64,000 nt of DNA from Paraburkholderia sp. (GCF_004298475.1 NZ_SCRP01000010.1:124001-188000); one strand, 5' to 3'. Positions 11,088 to 21,149 are shown, numbered from the stretch's first letter. Notes: generated from the letters alone by a model not told the origin. Numbers and translations are program-made.

Positions 11088-12392
11088 TCAATACAGCAAT
11101 TCTGTGAATGGAATGAAGCGCACCGTCTCGCCCGCGCTGATCGCATGATGCGGCGGATTGTCGATGAGGCCGTCGCCCCAGACCGTCGAGGTCAGCACCG
11201 CCGAACTCTGGTTCGGGAACAGATCGAGCCCGCCCGCCGGATTCACGCGCGCGCGCAGGAACTCGTTGCGGCGGTCGCCCTTAGCCTGCGTGAAATCGGC
11301 GCGCAGCGACAGCGCACGCGGGCTCACATGGGCCGCACCCGCCAGACGCAGCACGAACGGCCGCACGAACAGCAAGAAGGTGACGAAACTCGATACAGGA
11401 TTGCCCGGCAGGCCGATGAAGAACGCCTCGTCCGCATTTGCCTGCGTCTGTGGCTGAGTCTGCGTTTGCGTCTGAACCTCGCCGCGCCGCACCGCGCCGA
11501 ACGCGAGCGGCTTGCCCGGTTTCATCGCGATCTGCCACATCGCGAGCCGCCCTTCGGCCTCGACAGCCGGTTTCACGTGATCCTCCTCGCCCACCGATAC
11601 GCCCCCGCAGGTCAGGATCAGATCGTGCCCATTGGCCGCCTCGCGCAGCGTTGCGCGCGTCGCATCGAGCCGGTCCGGCACGATGCCGTAATCGCTCACC
11701 TCGCAGCCGAGGTTGCGCAACAGGCCGCTGAGCGTGAAGCGGTTCGAGTTGTAGATCGCGCCGGGACGCAGCGGCTCGCCCGGCATCGTCAGTTCGTCGC
11801 CGGTGAAGAACACCGCGACCTTCAGACGTCGCGCCACGTCGAGCGTCGCGCAGCCCACCGATGCCGCCAGCCCGAGCGCCTGCGGCGTGAGCCGCGTGCC
11901 GGCCGGCAGGATCACCGAGCCCTTGCGGATGTCGGCGCCCTGTGCCGTGATCCACTCGCCCGCCTTCGGCGTGTGGAGAAATGTCACGTCGCCATCGGCG
12001 ATCTCGGTCTGCTCCTGCATGACGACGGCATCCGCGCCGGGCGGCACCGTCGCGCCCGTGAAGATGCGCGCCGCCGTGCCCGCCGCCAGCGGCTGCGGCG
12101 CGTGGCCCGCCGGAATGCGCTGCGAGACCGGCAGACGGCGGCTGCCCTGCGCGAGATCGGCAACGTGCACCGCGTAGCCGTCCATTGCGCTCGTGTGCAT
12201 CGGCGGCACGTCGAGCGGCGACACCACATCGGCTGTCAGCACGCGGTTCAACGCATCGAGTGTCGGCAGCGTTTCGGTTCCGCGACCGGCGAGCGCGATC
12301 GGCGTCGCTGCGCCTAGCAGCGTCGCAAGCGCATCGGTGGTGGAAAGCATCGGAGGGCGCGCGGCGGGAGCATTGGAAGGAGAAGTGGACAT
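11088..12392 (-). CDS. moeA: Molybdopterin molybdotransferase MoeA
   Basis: This 434-residue enzyme inserts molybdate into adenylated molybdopterin. It shows the MoeA landmarks LDVPPMHTSAMDGYAV, IFTGATVPPGADAVVMQEQ, VFFTGDEL, ILTCGGVSVGEEDHVK and FIGLPGNPVSS. A Gln/Thr run (residues encoded near 11440-11480, QTQTQTQPQTQ) interrupts the region before the GLPGNP motif and is probably a disordered insertion. I chose the ATG at 12392 because it gives MSTSPSN and typical length; the frame is open 117 bases further upstream. Confidence 0.95.
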   Translation of the reverse strand: MSTSPSNAPAARPPMLSTTDALATLLGAATPIALAGRGTETLPTLDALNRVLTADVVSPLDVPPMHTSAMDGYAVHVADLAQGSRRLPVSQRIPAGHAPQPLAAGTAARIFTGATVPPGADAVVMQEQTEIADGDVTFLHTPKAGEWITAQGADIRKGSVILPAGTRLTPQALGLAASVGCATLDVARRLKVAVFFTGDELTMPGEPLRPGAIYNSNRFTLSGLLRNLGCEVSDYGIVPDRLDATRATLREAANGHDLILTCGGVSVGEEDHVKPAVEAEGRLAMWQIAMKPGKPLAFGAVRRGEVQTQTQTQPQTQANADEAFFIGLPGNPVSSFVTFLLFVRPFVLRLAGAAHVSPRALSLRADFTQAKGDRRNEFLRARVNPAGGLDLFPNQSSAVLTSTVWGDGLIDNPPHHAISAGETVRFIPFTELLY

Positions 12393-12535
12393 CGGAGCGT
12401 GTGGGAGACGGCCCGCGGGCCGCCTGCAACGGTTGGTCTCGTAATATTGTAGCGGCGCGGACACGGCATTGCGCCGTGTCCCTGGCACGCTGCACCGCCA
12501 GCCCTGCACGGGCTGGCGACGCGATCAGTCCACGC

Positions 12536-13987
12536 TCAGTCCGCAGTACGAACGGCGATGTAGTCCTTCACCCGTTGCGCGTTCGCCGGGACGACCTCGA
12601 AGCGCTGCGGCAGCGACTCGATCCCCGCAAACGCGGCCGGGCGCTCCGCCTCCCGATCGAGCGCCTCGCGAATCGTCTCGCCGAACTTGATCGGCTGCGC
12701 CGTCTCCAGCACGATCATCGGCACGCCCGGCTGCAGATGCTCGCGCGCGACCTTCACGCCGTCCGCCGTATGGGTATCGATCATCGTGCGATAGCGCGTG
12801 TAGACGTCGCGAATCGTCGCGACGCGGTCGTCATGGCTGCTGCTGCCCGACACGAATCCGAACTGCGCGACGCGTGCGAAGTCGCCGCTCGCTGCGAGGT
12901 CGAACCCGCCCTTTTCTTCGACGTCGCGAAAGAGTTGCGCGACGCGCGCCGGATCGCGGCCGAGCAGATCGAAGACAAAGCGCTCGAAGTTCGACGCCTT
13001 CGAAATGTCCATGCTCGGGCTGCTCGTGTGCCACGTTTCCGCCGAGCCGCGCACGCGGTAAATGCCGGTGCGGAAGAACTCGTCGAGCACGTCGTTCTCG
13101 TTGGTCGCGACGACGAGCTTTTCGATCGGCAGGCCCATCATGCGCGCGATGTGGCCCGCGCAGACGTTGCCGAAGTTGCCCGACGGCACGGTGAACGACA
13201 CGCGCTCGTCGTTGCTCTTCGTTGCGGCGAAGTAGCCCGCGAAGTAGTAGACGACCTGTGCGACGACACGCGCCCAGTTGATCGAATTCACCGTGCCGAT
13301 CTTGTGCTGCGCCTTGAACGCGTGATCGTTCGAGACGGCTTTCACGATGTCCTGGCAATCGTCGAACACGCCTTCCACCGCGAGGTTGAAGATGTTCGGG
13401 TCCTGCAGGCTGAACATCTGCGCGGTCTGGAACGCGCTCATCTTCTTGTGCGGCGAGAGCATGAACACGCGCACGCCCTTCTTGCCGCGCATCGCGTATT
13501 CGGCGGCGCTGCCCGTGTCGCCGGAGGTCGCGCCGAGAATGTTCAGCTGCTGGCCGGCCTTCGCGAGCGCGTACTCGAACAGGTTGCCGAGCAGCTGCAT
13601 CGCCATGTCCTTGAACGCGAGCGTCGGACCATTCGAGAGTTCGAGCAGCGAAAGCTGCGTGCCGTTTTCTTCGCCGAGCACGGTGAGCGGCGTGATCCGG
13701 CTCGCGTCCTCGCCGTGGCGCACGTTGCAGTAGGTCGCCGCCGTGTAGGTGCGGCGCGTGATGTCGCGCAGGTCATCGGCGGGAATGTCGTCGCAGAACT
13801 TCGAGAGGATCTCGAACGCGAGATCCGCGTACGGCAGGCCGCGCCAGCGCGCGAGCTCTTCCTTGTCGATCTGCGGATACTGCGACGGCAGGTACAGCCC
13901 GCCGTCGCGCGCCAGGCCCGCCAGCAGGATGTCGGAAAATGCGTGATGCTCGCCGGCACCCGCGCCGCGCGTCGATACGTAATTCAT
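12536..13987 (-). CDS. thrC: Threonine synthase
   Basis: This 483-residue PLP enzyme converts O-phosphohomoserine to threonine. It begins MNYVSTRGAG, has the PLP-lysine motif GPTLAFKDMAMQLLG, and GATSGDTGSAAEYAM for phosphate binding. Its length fits the Gram-negative long form. It starts 10 bases after the hom stop, so hom-thrC is an operon, and moeA follows about 140 bases later on the same strand. Confidence 0.97.
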   Translation of the reverse strand: MNYVSTRGAGAGEHHAFSDILLAGLARDGGLYLPSQYPQIDKEELARWRGLPYADLAFEILSKFCDDIPADDLRDITRRTYTAATYCNVRHGEDASRITPLTVLGEENGTQLSLLELSNGPTLAFKDMAMQLLGNLFEYALAKAGQQLNILGATSGDTGSAAEYAMRGKKGVRVFMLSPHKKMSAFQTAQMFSLQDPNIFNLAVEGVFDDCQDIVKAVSNDHAFKAQHKIGTVNSINWARVVAQVVYYFAGYFAATKSNDERVSFTVPSGNFGNVCAGHIARMMGLPIEKLVVATNENDVLDEFFRTGIYRVRGSAETWHTSSPSMDISKASNFERFVFDLLGRDPARVAQLFRDVEEKGGFDLAASGDFARVAQFGFVSGSSSHDDRVATIRDVYTRYRTMIDTHTADGVKVAREHLQPGVPMIVLETAQPIKFGETIREALDREAERPAAFAGIESLPQRFEVVPANAQRVKDYIAVRTAD

Positions 13988-13997
13988 TGGCTTGCCC

Positions 13998-15329
13998 TTA
14001 GTCCAGTCCTTCCATGCGCAGCTTCGTCACCGACGACTTCACGGTCGCGAGCTTCTCGATCCTTCCGATCGCCGCGTTCACGTTCTTTTCGACGGTGATG
14101 TGCGTGATCAGGATGATGTCCGTCTCCGCCTTGCCGTGCGCGTCGATCTGCTCCGATTCCTTTTGCAGGAGCGCGTCGATCGAAATGCCGCTGTCGGCGA
14201 GGATGCGCGTGATGTCGGCCATCACGCCGGTCTGGTCGGCCACGCGCAGGCGCAGGTAGTAGCCGCTCGTGACTTCCTCGATCGGCAGGATCGGCGTGCT
14301 CGAAAGACGGTCGGGCTGGAACGCGAGATGCGGCACGCGATGCCCGGGGTCTGCCGTGTGCAGGCGCGTGACGTCCACGAGGTCGGCCACCACGGCCGAT
14401 GCCGTCGGCTCGGCGCCTGCGCCCTTGCCGTAATACAGCGTCGATCCGACAGCATCGCCATACACGACGACGGCGTTCATCGCGCCTTCCACGTTCGCGA
14501 GCAGGCGCTTGGCCGGAATCAGCGTGGGATGCGTGCGCAGTTCGATGCCGTGGTCGGTGCGGCGCGCGATGCCGAGCAGCTTGATGCGGTAGCCGAGTTC
14601 CTCGGCGTACTTGATGTCGATGGCGTCGAGCTTGCTGATGCCTTCGATGTAGGCCTTGTCGAACTGCACCGGCACGCCGAACGCAATCGCGCTCATGATC
14701 GTGGCCTTGTGCGCGGCGTCCACGCCTTCGATGTCGAAGGTCGGATCGGCCTCGGCATAGCCCAGCTCCTGCGCGCCCTTGAGCGCCGTCGCGAAATCCA
14801 GGCCGCGCTCGCGCATCTCCGACAGGATGTAATTGGTCGTGCCGTTGATGATGCCCGCGATGTACTGGATGCGGTTCGCCGTGAGGCCTTCGCGCAGCGC
14901 CTTGATGATCGGGATGCCGCCCGCGACCGCCGCTTCGAACGCGACCATCACGCCCTGCGTGCGCGCGGCCTCGAAGATCTCGGTGCCGTGGACCGCCAGC
15001 AGCGCCTTGTTCGCGGTGACGACATGCTTGCCGTTGGCGATGGCGCGCAGCACGAGATCCTTCGCGATGCCGGTGCCGCCGATCATTTCGGCCACGATGT
15101 CGATCGACGGGTCGTCGACGACGGCATTGAAGTCGGTCGTGAGGTCCACCGTGCCGGCGGCGTCGCCGAGCAGCGCGGCGGCCTTGGCCGGGTCGCGCAC
15201 GGCGATGCGCGCGACCTCGATGCCGCGGCCGGCGCGGCGTTTGATTTCTTCCTGGTTGCGGCGCAGTACCGTGAAGGTGCCGCTGCCCACCGTGCCGAAG
15301 CCCAAGAGACCTACTTTGATCGGTTCCAT
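13998..15329 (-). CDS. hom: Homoserine dehydrogenase
   Basis: This 443-residue monofunctional enzyme reduces aspartate semialdehyde to homoserine. It has an N-terminal NAD(P)-binding domain (IKVGLLGFGTVGSGTF), the catalytic domain with GILNGTTNYIL-type sequence (AGIINGTTNYILSEM, KGAQELGYAEADPTFDIEGVDAAHK), and a C-terminal ACT domain (about residues 350-430) that mediates threonine feedback. It sits between alaA and thrC. Confidence 0.97.
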   Translation of the reverse strand: MEPIKVGLLGFGTVGSGTFTVLRRNQEEIKRRAGRGIEVARIAVRDPAKAAALLGDAAGTVDLTTDFNAVVDDPSIDIVAEMIGGTGIAKDLVLRAIANGKHVVTANKALLAVHGTEIFEAARTQGVMVAFEAAVAGGIPIIKALREGLTANRIQYIAGIINGTTNYILSEMRERGLDFATALKGAQELGYAEADPTFDIEGVDAAHKATIMSAIAFGVPVQFDKAYIEGISKLDAIDIKYAEELGYRIKLLGIARRTDHGIELRTHPTLIPAKRLLANVEGAMNAVVVYGDAVGSTLYYGKGAGAEPTASAVVADLVDVTRLHTADPGHRVPHLAFQPDRLSSTPILPIEEVTSGYYLRLRVADQTGVMADITRILADSGISIDALLQKESEQIDAHGKAETDIILITHITVEKNVNAAIGRIEKLATVKSSVTKLRMEGLD

Positions 15330-15401
15330 GCCGCGTGTGTTCGTCTTTTAAGTATGTGAATGGGAATGCTGTGGCGCCCGTGGCCCTCAGGTGCCGCGCT
15401 C

Positions 15402-16640
15402 TCAGGTGCCGTGTTTTTTGCGGTAACCGGCGAGGAACCGCTCGATGCGGTTGATCGAGTCGGTCAGGTCGTCGATATTCGGCAGGAACACCACGCGGAA
15501 GTGGTCGGGCTGCTTCCAGTTGAAGCCGGTGCCCTGCACGAGCAGCACGCGCTCCTGAAGGAGCAGATCGAGAATGAACTGCTGGTCGTTCTCGACCGGA
15601 TAGAGCTTCGGGTCGAGGCGCGGGAACATATAGAGCGCCGCCTCCGGCTTCACGCAGCTCACGCCGGGAATCGCCGTGAGCATGTTGTACGCGAGCTCGC
15701 GCTGGCGATACAGGCGCCCGCCCGGCAGGATCAGGTCGTTGATGCTCTGGTAGCCGCCGAGCGCGGTCTGGATCGCGTACTGGCCCGGCACGTTCGGGCA
15801 CAGGCGCATCGAGGACAGGATGCCGAGCCCTTCGATGTAGTCCTTCGAGCGGCGGCGGTTCTCGCCCGTCATGCCCGAGATGTACATCCAGCCCGCGCGG
15901 TAGCCGCACGCGCGGTAGCTCTTCGAGAGGCTGTTGAGCGTGACCGTGATCACGTCTTCGGAAAGCGCGCCGAGCGCCGTGTGGGTCTTGCCGTCGTAGA
16001 TGATCTTGTCGTAGACCTCGTCGGCGAAGATGATGAGGCCGTACTCGCGCGCGAGCGCAACGAGCCCGCGCAGCAGGTCGTCCGAATAGAGCGCGCCGGT
16101 CGGGTTATTCGGGTTGATGACGACGAGCGCGCGCGTGTTGGGCGTGATCTTCGCGCGGATGTCGTCGAGATCGGGCATCCAGGCGTTCGACTCGTCGCAC
16201 GTGTAGTGAACCGGCGTGCCGCCGGACAGGCTCACCGCCGCCGTCCACAGCGGATAGTCGGGCGCGGGCAGCAGCACTTCGTCGCCGTCGTTCAGCAGCG
16301 CCTGCATCGCCATCACGATCAGCTCGGACGCGCCGTTGCCGATGTAGATGTCGTCCAGCTCGACGCCCTTGACGCCCTTTTGCTGCGCGTAATGCATGAT
16401 CGCCTTGCGCGCGGCGAACACGCCCTTCGAGTCCGAATAGCCCGACGCGCCCGGCAGATTCAGGATCATGTCCTGAATGACCTCGTCGGGCGCGTCGAAG
16501 CCGAACGGCGCGAGATTGCCGATATTCAGCTTGATGATGCGATGACCTTCGTCTTCGAGGCGCTTCGCATGTTCGAGCACCGGGCCGCGAATGTCGTAGC
16601 AGACATTTTGCAGTTTGTTGGATTTGAGGATCGGTTTCAC
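15402..16640 (-). CDS. alaA: AlaA-type glutamate-pyruvate aminotransferase
   Basis: This 412-residue fold-type I PLP enzyme resembles E. coli AlaA (YfbQ) closely along its length: SNKLQNVCYDIRGPVLEHA, IKLNIGNLAPFGFDAPDEV, NPNNPTGALYS, the PLP-lysine motif SLSKSYRACGYRAGW and LVQGTGFNWKQPDH. It makes alanine from pyruvate and glutamate. It is the first gene of the alaA-hom-thrC run. The GNLAPFG replaces the usual GNPAPFG. Confidence 0.93.
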   Translation of the reverse strand: MKPILKSNKLQNVCYDIRGPVLEHAKRLEDEGHRIIKLNIGNLAPFGFDAPDEVIQDMILNLPGASGYSDSKGVFAARKAIMHYAQQKGVKGVELDDIYIGNGASELIVMAMQALLNDGDEVLLPAPDYPLWTAAVSLSGGTPVHYTCDESNAWMPDLDDIRAKITPNTRALVVINPNNPTGALYSDDLLRGLVALAREYGLIIFADEVYDKIIYDGKTHTALGALSEDVITVTLNSLSKSYRACGYRAGWMYISGMTGENRRRSKDYIEGLGILSSMRLCPNVPGQYAIQTALGGYQSINDLILPGGRLYRQRELAYNMLTAIPGVSCVKPEAALYMFPRLDPKLYPVENDQQFILDLLLQERVLLVQGTGFNWKQPDHFRVVFLPNIDDLTDSINRIERFLAGYRKKHGT

Positions 16641-17111
16641 GGCGGGCAGTCAGTTAAAAGGGCTAAATTGGGCCGAACGACGGGCGAACAGTTATTTGTA
16701 CCGTCTATAGCGAAGACGCGCTGCGGCTTTGCGGCCGGCCGGACCGGCACTTCAGCGGGAGAAGACACGGGGCGCGGTGACCTGACAGTGACCCGGACTG
16801 AGGCTGGCCTTGTCGCGGCCGGGCCCGTTGCCGGGTGATTGCGCAGCAGCGCCGTACAGCTTGTGACAGACGGCGCGCATGGCGAGGGGCGCCGCAGCAG
16901 CGGCTAAAAAGTTATAATTTAGCGGATTTCGGCCAACTTCCGCAATGCACACAAGCAATGCGCGCGACGCCGCATCGGCCACGCGGGGCGAGCCGGAGCA
17001 GCGCGGCACCGCCGCCCGCCGGTCCTGATAGAGACTTGGGCGCGGGCACAGGCGCGGGAGGCCAGATCCGAACGCTCGGCTCATCGAACCGCGACAACCC
17101 GGAACATCGTT
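16641..17111. other. Divergent intergenic region alaA / Mth938-like gene
   Basis: This 471-base gap must hold the promoter of the alaA-hom-thrC unit (minus) and that of the Mth938-like gene (plus). On the plus strand a perfect TATAAT lies at 16913-16918 without a clear -35. The ORFs crossing this gap have arginine-rich shadow composition, and I see no supported gene or leader peptide. Confidence 0.5.
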
Positions 17112-17486
17112 TTGAAACTACACCAGGACTCAAGCGGCGCGCTCAATACCGTCACCGGTTACGGCGCCGACTACGTCGAAGTCAATCTCGAACGCCACCA
17201 GGGCAGCATCATCGTCTTTCCCGACTCACCGGTCGTTCCCTGGCCCGTGAATGCGTTCGACGCCCTGACCCCCGAACTCTTCGAAATGCTGCTCGCCCTC
17301 GACCCCGAGGTCGTCCTGTTCGGCAGCGGCGAGCGGCTGCGCTTTCCGCATCCGCGCATGACCGCGGCGCTGGCCGCGCACCGGATCGGCGTCGATGCGA
17401 TGGACCTCAAGGCCGCGTGCCGCACCTACAACATCCTGATGGCAGAGGGCCGCAGGGTGGCCGCCGCACTGCTCATCGAGCACTGA
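17112..17486 (+). CDS. Mth938-like (DUF498) domain protein
   Basis: This 124-residue protein matches the Mth938/DUF498 family: GYGADYVEVNLERHQGSIIVFPD, EVVLFGSGERLRFP, GVDAMDLKAACRTYNILMAEGRRVAAALLI. The start is a TTG (17112), the only reasonable initiator before the conserved MKL-type N-terminus. The bacterial function is undefined; eukaryotic relatives are assembly factors of respiratory complex I (NDUFAF3). It precedes the arn operon on the same strand. Confidence 0.85.
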   Translation: MKLHQDSSGALNTVTGYGADYVEVNLERHQGSIIVFPDSPVVPWPVNAFDALTPELFEMLLALDPEVVLFGSGERLRFPHPRMTAALAAHRIGVDAMDLKAACRTYNILMAEGRRVAAALLIEH

Positions 17487-17587
17487 TCGAACGCTGATCC
17501 AGCTCGCTGGTTAATCGCGCCTTAAGGCGCGATGCCGTACACTTGCGCGCCGTATCGAACCCCGAATGCAATAACAGGCTGGAACCA

Positions 17588-19270
17588 ATGAACGAAACGC
17601 TTTCGAGGCCCCCGCTCAACCGCGCTGCGATCCTGCTGCTGATCGTCGTACTCGCCCTGATCTGGTTCGTGCCGCTCGGCTGGCGCCACCTGCTGCCGAG
17701 CGACGAAGGCCGTTACGCCGAAATGGCGCGCGAGATGCTCGCGAGCGGCGACTGGATCACGCCGCGCTACAACGCCTACAAATACTTCGAAAAACCGCCG
17801 CTGCAGACCTGGGCCAACGCGCTCACGTTCGCGTGGTTCGGCATCGGCGAGTGGCAGGCGCGGCTCTATACCGCGCTCACCGGCTTCGCGGGCGTGCTGT
17901 TGATCGGCTTCACGGGCGCACGCGTATTCAACGCGGCGACCGGCTTCTTCGCGGCGCTCGTACTGGCCACCGCGCCGTACTGGAATCTGATGGGCCACTT
18001 CAACACGCTCGACATGGCCCTGTCGTTCTGGATGCAGCTCACGCTGTGCGCACTGCTGCTCGCCCAGCGTCCGGGGCTGCCAAAGGGCCAGGTGCGGCTG
18101 TGGATGTGGGTCTGCTGGGGGTCGATGGCGCTCGCGGTGCTCTCGAAGGGCTTGATCGGCCTGATCCTGCCGGGCGCGGTGCTCGTCCTCTATACGCTGA
18201 TTGCACGCGACTGGGCGCTCTGGAAGCGCCTCTATCTCGCAAGCGGCCTGATCGTGTTCTTCGCGATCGTCTCGCCGTGGTTCATCCTCGTGCAGCAGCG
18301 CAATCCCGAGTTCTTCAATTTCTTCTTCATCGTCCAGCAGTTCCGCCGCTACCTCACGCCGGAGCAGAACCGCCCCGGCGCGTTCTGGTACTTCATTCCG
18401 GTGATCCTGGTCGGTTTTCTGCCGTGGCTCTCGGTGAGCCTGCAGAGCCTGCGCCACGCACGCGCCACGCCGCGCCAGCCCAACGGCTTCGCGCCCGTCA
18501 CGCTGATGCTCGTCTGGAGCGTCTTTATCTTCCTGTTCTTCAGCATTTCGCACTCGAAGCTGATCTCCTACACACTGCCGATCGCCCCGCCGCTTGCGCT
18601 CCTCATCGGCATGTACCTGCCGCTGATGACCCGCGAGCAATGGCGCCGCCACCTCGCGGGCTACATGTTCCTCTGTCTCGCGGTCGCGCTCGGCTCGTTC
18701 TACATGACACGCCTCGGCAACGCCCGCAATCCGAACGCGCTCTATCGCGAATTCCAGGTGTGGGTGTTCGCCGCGGCGTCTGTCGGCTTCGTCGTGACGG
18801 CCATCGGCCTTTGGCTGAACCGCGCGCCGCGCACGCCCGCGACCGGCGCCGTCGCGCTCGGCACGGCATGGCTGTTGCTCGCGACGATCGCCGGAACCGG
18901 CCACGATGCCTTCGGCACGCTGAGCTCGGGCGCGCCGCTCGCCCCGGCCGTACGCGCGGCCATCGCCAGAATGCCGCCCGATACGCCGTTCTATTCGGTG
19001 GGCGTGCTCGACCACACGATGCCGTTCTACGTGCGCCACACCATGACGATGGTTCAGGTGACCGACGAGCTTTCGTTCGGCATTTCCGAGGAACCGCAGA
19101 AATGGGTGCCGACGATCGAGGAGTGGGAAACGCGCTGGAAGGCCGAGCACTACGCGCTCGCCCTGATGCCGGTGGAGCGCTACACCGAACTGGCCGCGCA
19201 AGGCCTGCCGATGCGGGTCGTTGCACGCGATGCGCGGCGCGTGGTGGTCGAAAGATCACCCGAACCGTGA
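17588..19270 (+). CDS. arnT: Undecaprenyl-phosphate L-Ara4N transferase ArnT
   Basis: This 560-residue GT-C inner-membrane enzyme transfers 4-amino-4-deoxy-L-arabinose from undecaprenyl phosphate to lipid A. The first periplasmic loop has LLPSDEGRYAEMAREM with the catalytic-type Asp-Glu, followed by YNAYKYFEKPPLQTW; about 12 membrane segments and a periplasmic C-terminal domain follow. I chose the ATG at 17588, which gives MNETLSRPPLN. The adjacent arn genes settle its identity against other GT39 enzymes. The modification lowers lipid A charge and gives polymyxin resistance. Confidence 0.93.
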   Translation: MNETLSRPPLNRAAILLLIVVLALIWFVPLGWRHLLPSDEGRYAEMAREMLASGDWITPRYNAYKYFEKPPLQTWANALTFAWFGIGEWQARLYTALTGFAGVLLIGFTGARVFNAATGFFAALVLATAPYWNLMGHFNTLDMALSFWMQLTLCALLLAQRPGLPKGQVRLWMWVCWGSMALAVLSKGLIGLILPGAVLVLYTLIARDWALWKRLYLASGLIVFFAIVSPWFILVQQRNPEFFNFFFIVQQFRRYLTPEQNRPGAFWYFIPVILVGFLPWLSVSLQSLRHARATPRQPNGFAPVTLMLVWSVFIFLFFSISHSKLISYTLPIAPPLALLIGMYLPLMTREQWRRHLAGYMFLCLAVALGSFYMTRLGNARNPNALYREFQVWVFAAASVGFVVTAIGLWLNRAPRTPATGAVALGTAWLLLATIAGTGHDAFGTLSSGAPLAPAVRAAIARMPPDTPFYSVGVLDHTMPFYVRHTMTMVQVTDELSFGISEEPQKWVPTIEEWETRWKAEHYALALMPVERYTELAAQGLPMRVVARDARRVVVERSPEP

Positions 19271-19416
19271 GCGCCGGCCGGCGCCAGGCGCGCATCGGCG
19301 ATAATTCCGCCTCGGCGCATGCGCTGTTGCGTACGCGGTTGCATGCCGGTTGCGTGCCTTGTCACCAGAGCCGCCCCAGACCGATCCCCAATACCTATGT
19401 CGAGCCGTTCCCTACG

Positions 19417-19788
19417 ATGAATCCGATTTCCCTCTTCTGCATCCTTGCCGGCGTCGGCCTGAATGCGTGCGCGCAACTGTTGCTGAAAGCCGGTGTCAAT
19501 GCGGTTGGACACTTCGAATTCACCCGTGCGAACATTCTCCCCGTCGGCCTGAAGCTCGCGACGCAACTGCCGATCATCGGCGGCCTGAGTTGCTATGTGG
19601 TGAGCGTGGTCGTGTGGATCGTCGGGCTGTCTCGCGTCGACGTCTCGATCGCCTACCCGATGCTGTCGCTCGGGTACGTCGTGAACGCCTTCGCAGCGTG
19701 GTATCTGTTCGGCGAGGTACTGTCGGTACAGCGGCTCGTCGGCATCGGCATCATCCTGATCGGCGTATTCGTACTTGCACGCAGCTAA
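19417..19788 (+). CDS. arnE: ArnE/ArnF-like SMR-fold L-Ara4N-lipid flippase subunit
   Basis: This 123-residue protein has four membrane segments and an EamA/SMR fold: ILAGVGLNACAQLLLKAG, IGGLSCYVVSVVVWIVGLSRVDVSIAYPMLSLGYV. The YPMLSLGY motif is typical of ArnE/F and related flippases. It sits between arnT and arnB, so flipping L-Ara4N-undecaprenyl phosphate to the periplasm is the likely role. Only one such gene is present, whereas enterobacteria use an ArnE-ArnF pair. Calling it E rather than F is a convention. Confidence 0.82.
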   Translation: MNPISLFCILAGVGLNACAQLLLKAGVNAVGHFEFTRANILPVGLKLATQLPIIGGLSCYVVSVVVWIVGLSRVDVSIAYPMLSLGYVVNAFAAWYLFGEVLSVQRLVGIGIILIGVFVLARS

Positions 19789-19925
19789 AGTCACACGCGG
19801 ACACACGCCGCTGCACAAGCACCGGCGCCGCCCTTGTACCCAGGGACGGCGCGCCCATATAAGCGAATCGTAAGGTTGCCGACCCGTCCTTGCGCCTCGC
19901 CCCACTCTTCACGAGCAAAGCACCC

Positions 19926-21080
19926 ATGACCCAGTCCAACGTTGCGTTCCTGCCGTTCGTCAAACCCGAGATCGACGAAGAAACCATTCAGGGCGTCGCC
20001 GAGGTGCTGCGTTCCGGCTGGATCACGACCGGCCCGCAGAACCAGGCGTTCGAAGCCGCGCTGTCGGCATTCTGCGGCGGCCGGCCCGTGCGCACGTTCA
20101 ACTCCGGCACCGCGACGCTCGAAATCGGCCTGCGCATCGCGGGCGTCGGTGCGGGCGACGAGGTCATCACGACGCCGGCGTCGTGGGTCGCCACGAGCAA
20201 CGTCATCTATGAAGTCGGCGCGACGCCCGTGTTCGCCGACATCGATCCCGTCACGCGCAACATCGACCTCGACAAGCTCGAAGCCGCCATCACGCCGCGC
20301 ACGAAGGCCATCATGCCGGTCTATCTCGCGGGGATGCCCGTCGACATGGACCGGCTCTACGCGATTGCCCGCCAGCACGGGCTGCGCGTGATCGAGGACG
20401 CGGCGCAGGCGTTCGGCGCAACGTGGAACGGCAAGCGCATCGGCGCATTCGGCGACCTCGTCTCGTTCAGCTTCCACCCGAACAAGAACCTCACGTCGAT
20501 CGAGGGCGGCGCGCTCGTCCTGAACGACGACGCCGAAGCCTTGCTGGCCCAGAAGTACCGCCTGCAGGGCATCACCCGCACGGGTTTCGACGGCATGGAC
20601 TGCGACGTGCTCGGCGGCAAGTACAATCTCACGGATGTGGCGGCGCGCGTGGGCCTCGGCCAGCTCAAGCACATCGAACGCTTCACTGCGCAACGGCGTG
20701 CGCTCGCGCGCGCCTACTTCGCGGGCTTCGAGGGCGGCGCGGCAGTCGGGCTGGGCGTGGGGCTGCCCGTGGCGGACTTCGCCAACAGCAACTGGCACAT
20801 GTTCCAGATCACGCTGCCGATCGAGAAACTCACGATCAGCCGCGCGGACTTCATGGCGCAGCTGAAGGAGCGCGGCATCGGTTCGGGCGTGCACTACCCG
20901 GCGATTCACCTGTTCACGCTCTATCGCGAGCGTGGTTTCAAGGCGGGCATGTTCCCGCACGCCGAGCGATTCGGCGCGACCACGGTCACGCTGCCGCTCT
21001 TCACGCAGATGACGAACGACGACGTGGCGCGCGTGTGCCGCGCCGTCAACGAAATCTGCGCGCAGTACGCGTTGGGCTGA
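19926..21080 (+). CDS. arnB: UDP-4-amino-4-deoxy-L-arabinose aminotransferase ArnB
   Basis: This 384-residue DegT/DnrJ/EryC1 PLP enzyme transfers an amino group from glutamate to UDP-4-ketopentose. It contains the cofactor-loop motif TFNSGTATLEIGL, IEDAAQAFGA and the PLP-lysine segment SFHPNKNLTSIEGGALV. The ATG at 19926 (MTQSNVAFLPFVKPEI) fits the family start; the open frame runs 12 codons further upstream. Next is arnC, 69 bases downstream. Confidence 0.95.
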   Translation: MTQSNVAFLPFVKPEIDEETIQGVAEVLRSGWITTGPQNQAFEAALSAFCGGRPVRTFNSGTATLEIGLRIAGVGAGDEVITTPASWVATSNVIYEVGATPVFADIDPVTRNIDLDKLEAAITPRTKAIMPVYLAGMPVDMDRLYAIARQHGLRVIEDAAQAFGATWNGKRIGAFGDLVSFSFHPNKNLTSIEGGALVLNDDAEALLAQKYRLQGITRTGFDGMDCDVLGGKYNLTDVAARVGLGQLKHIERFTAQRRALARAYFAGFEGGAAVGLGVGLPVADFANSNWHMFQITLPIEKLTISRADFMAQLKERGIGSGVHYPAIHLFTLYRERGFKAGMFPHAERFGATTVTLPLFTQMTNDDVARVCRAVNEICAQYALG

Positions 21081-21149
21081 GCCGGACGCCAGGCAGCACA
21101 GCCAGCCCACACTGAGCGAACGCATTATGAAAACGGAAAAGACGCACTC

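Noticed and set aside
13984..15909. 641-codon minus-strand frame overlapping hom and alaA
   Set aside because: It is an alternate frame of two well-supported genes, dominated by Arg, Ala and Pro.
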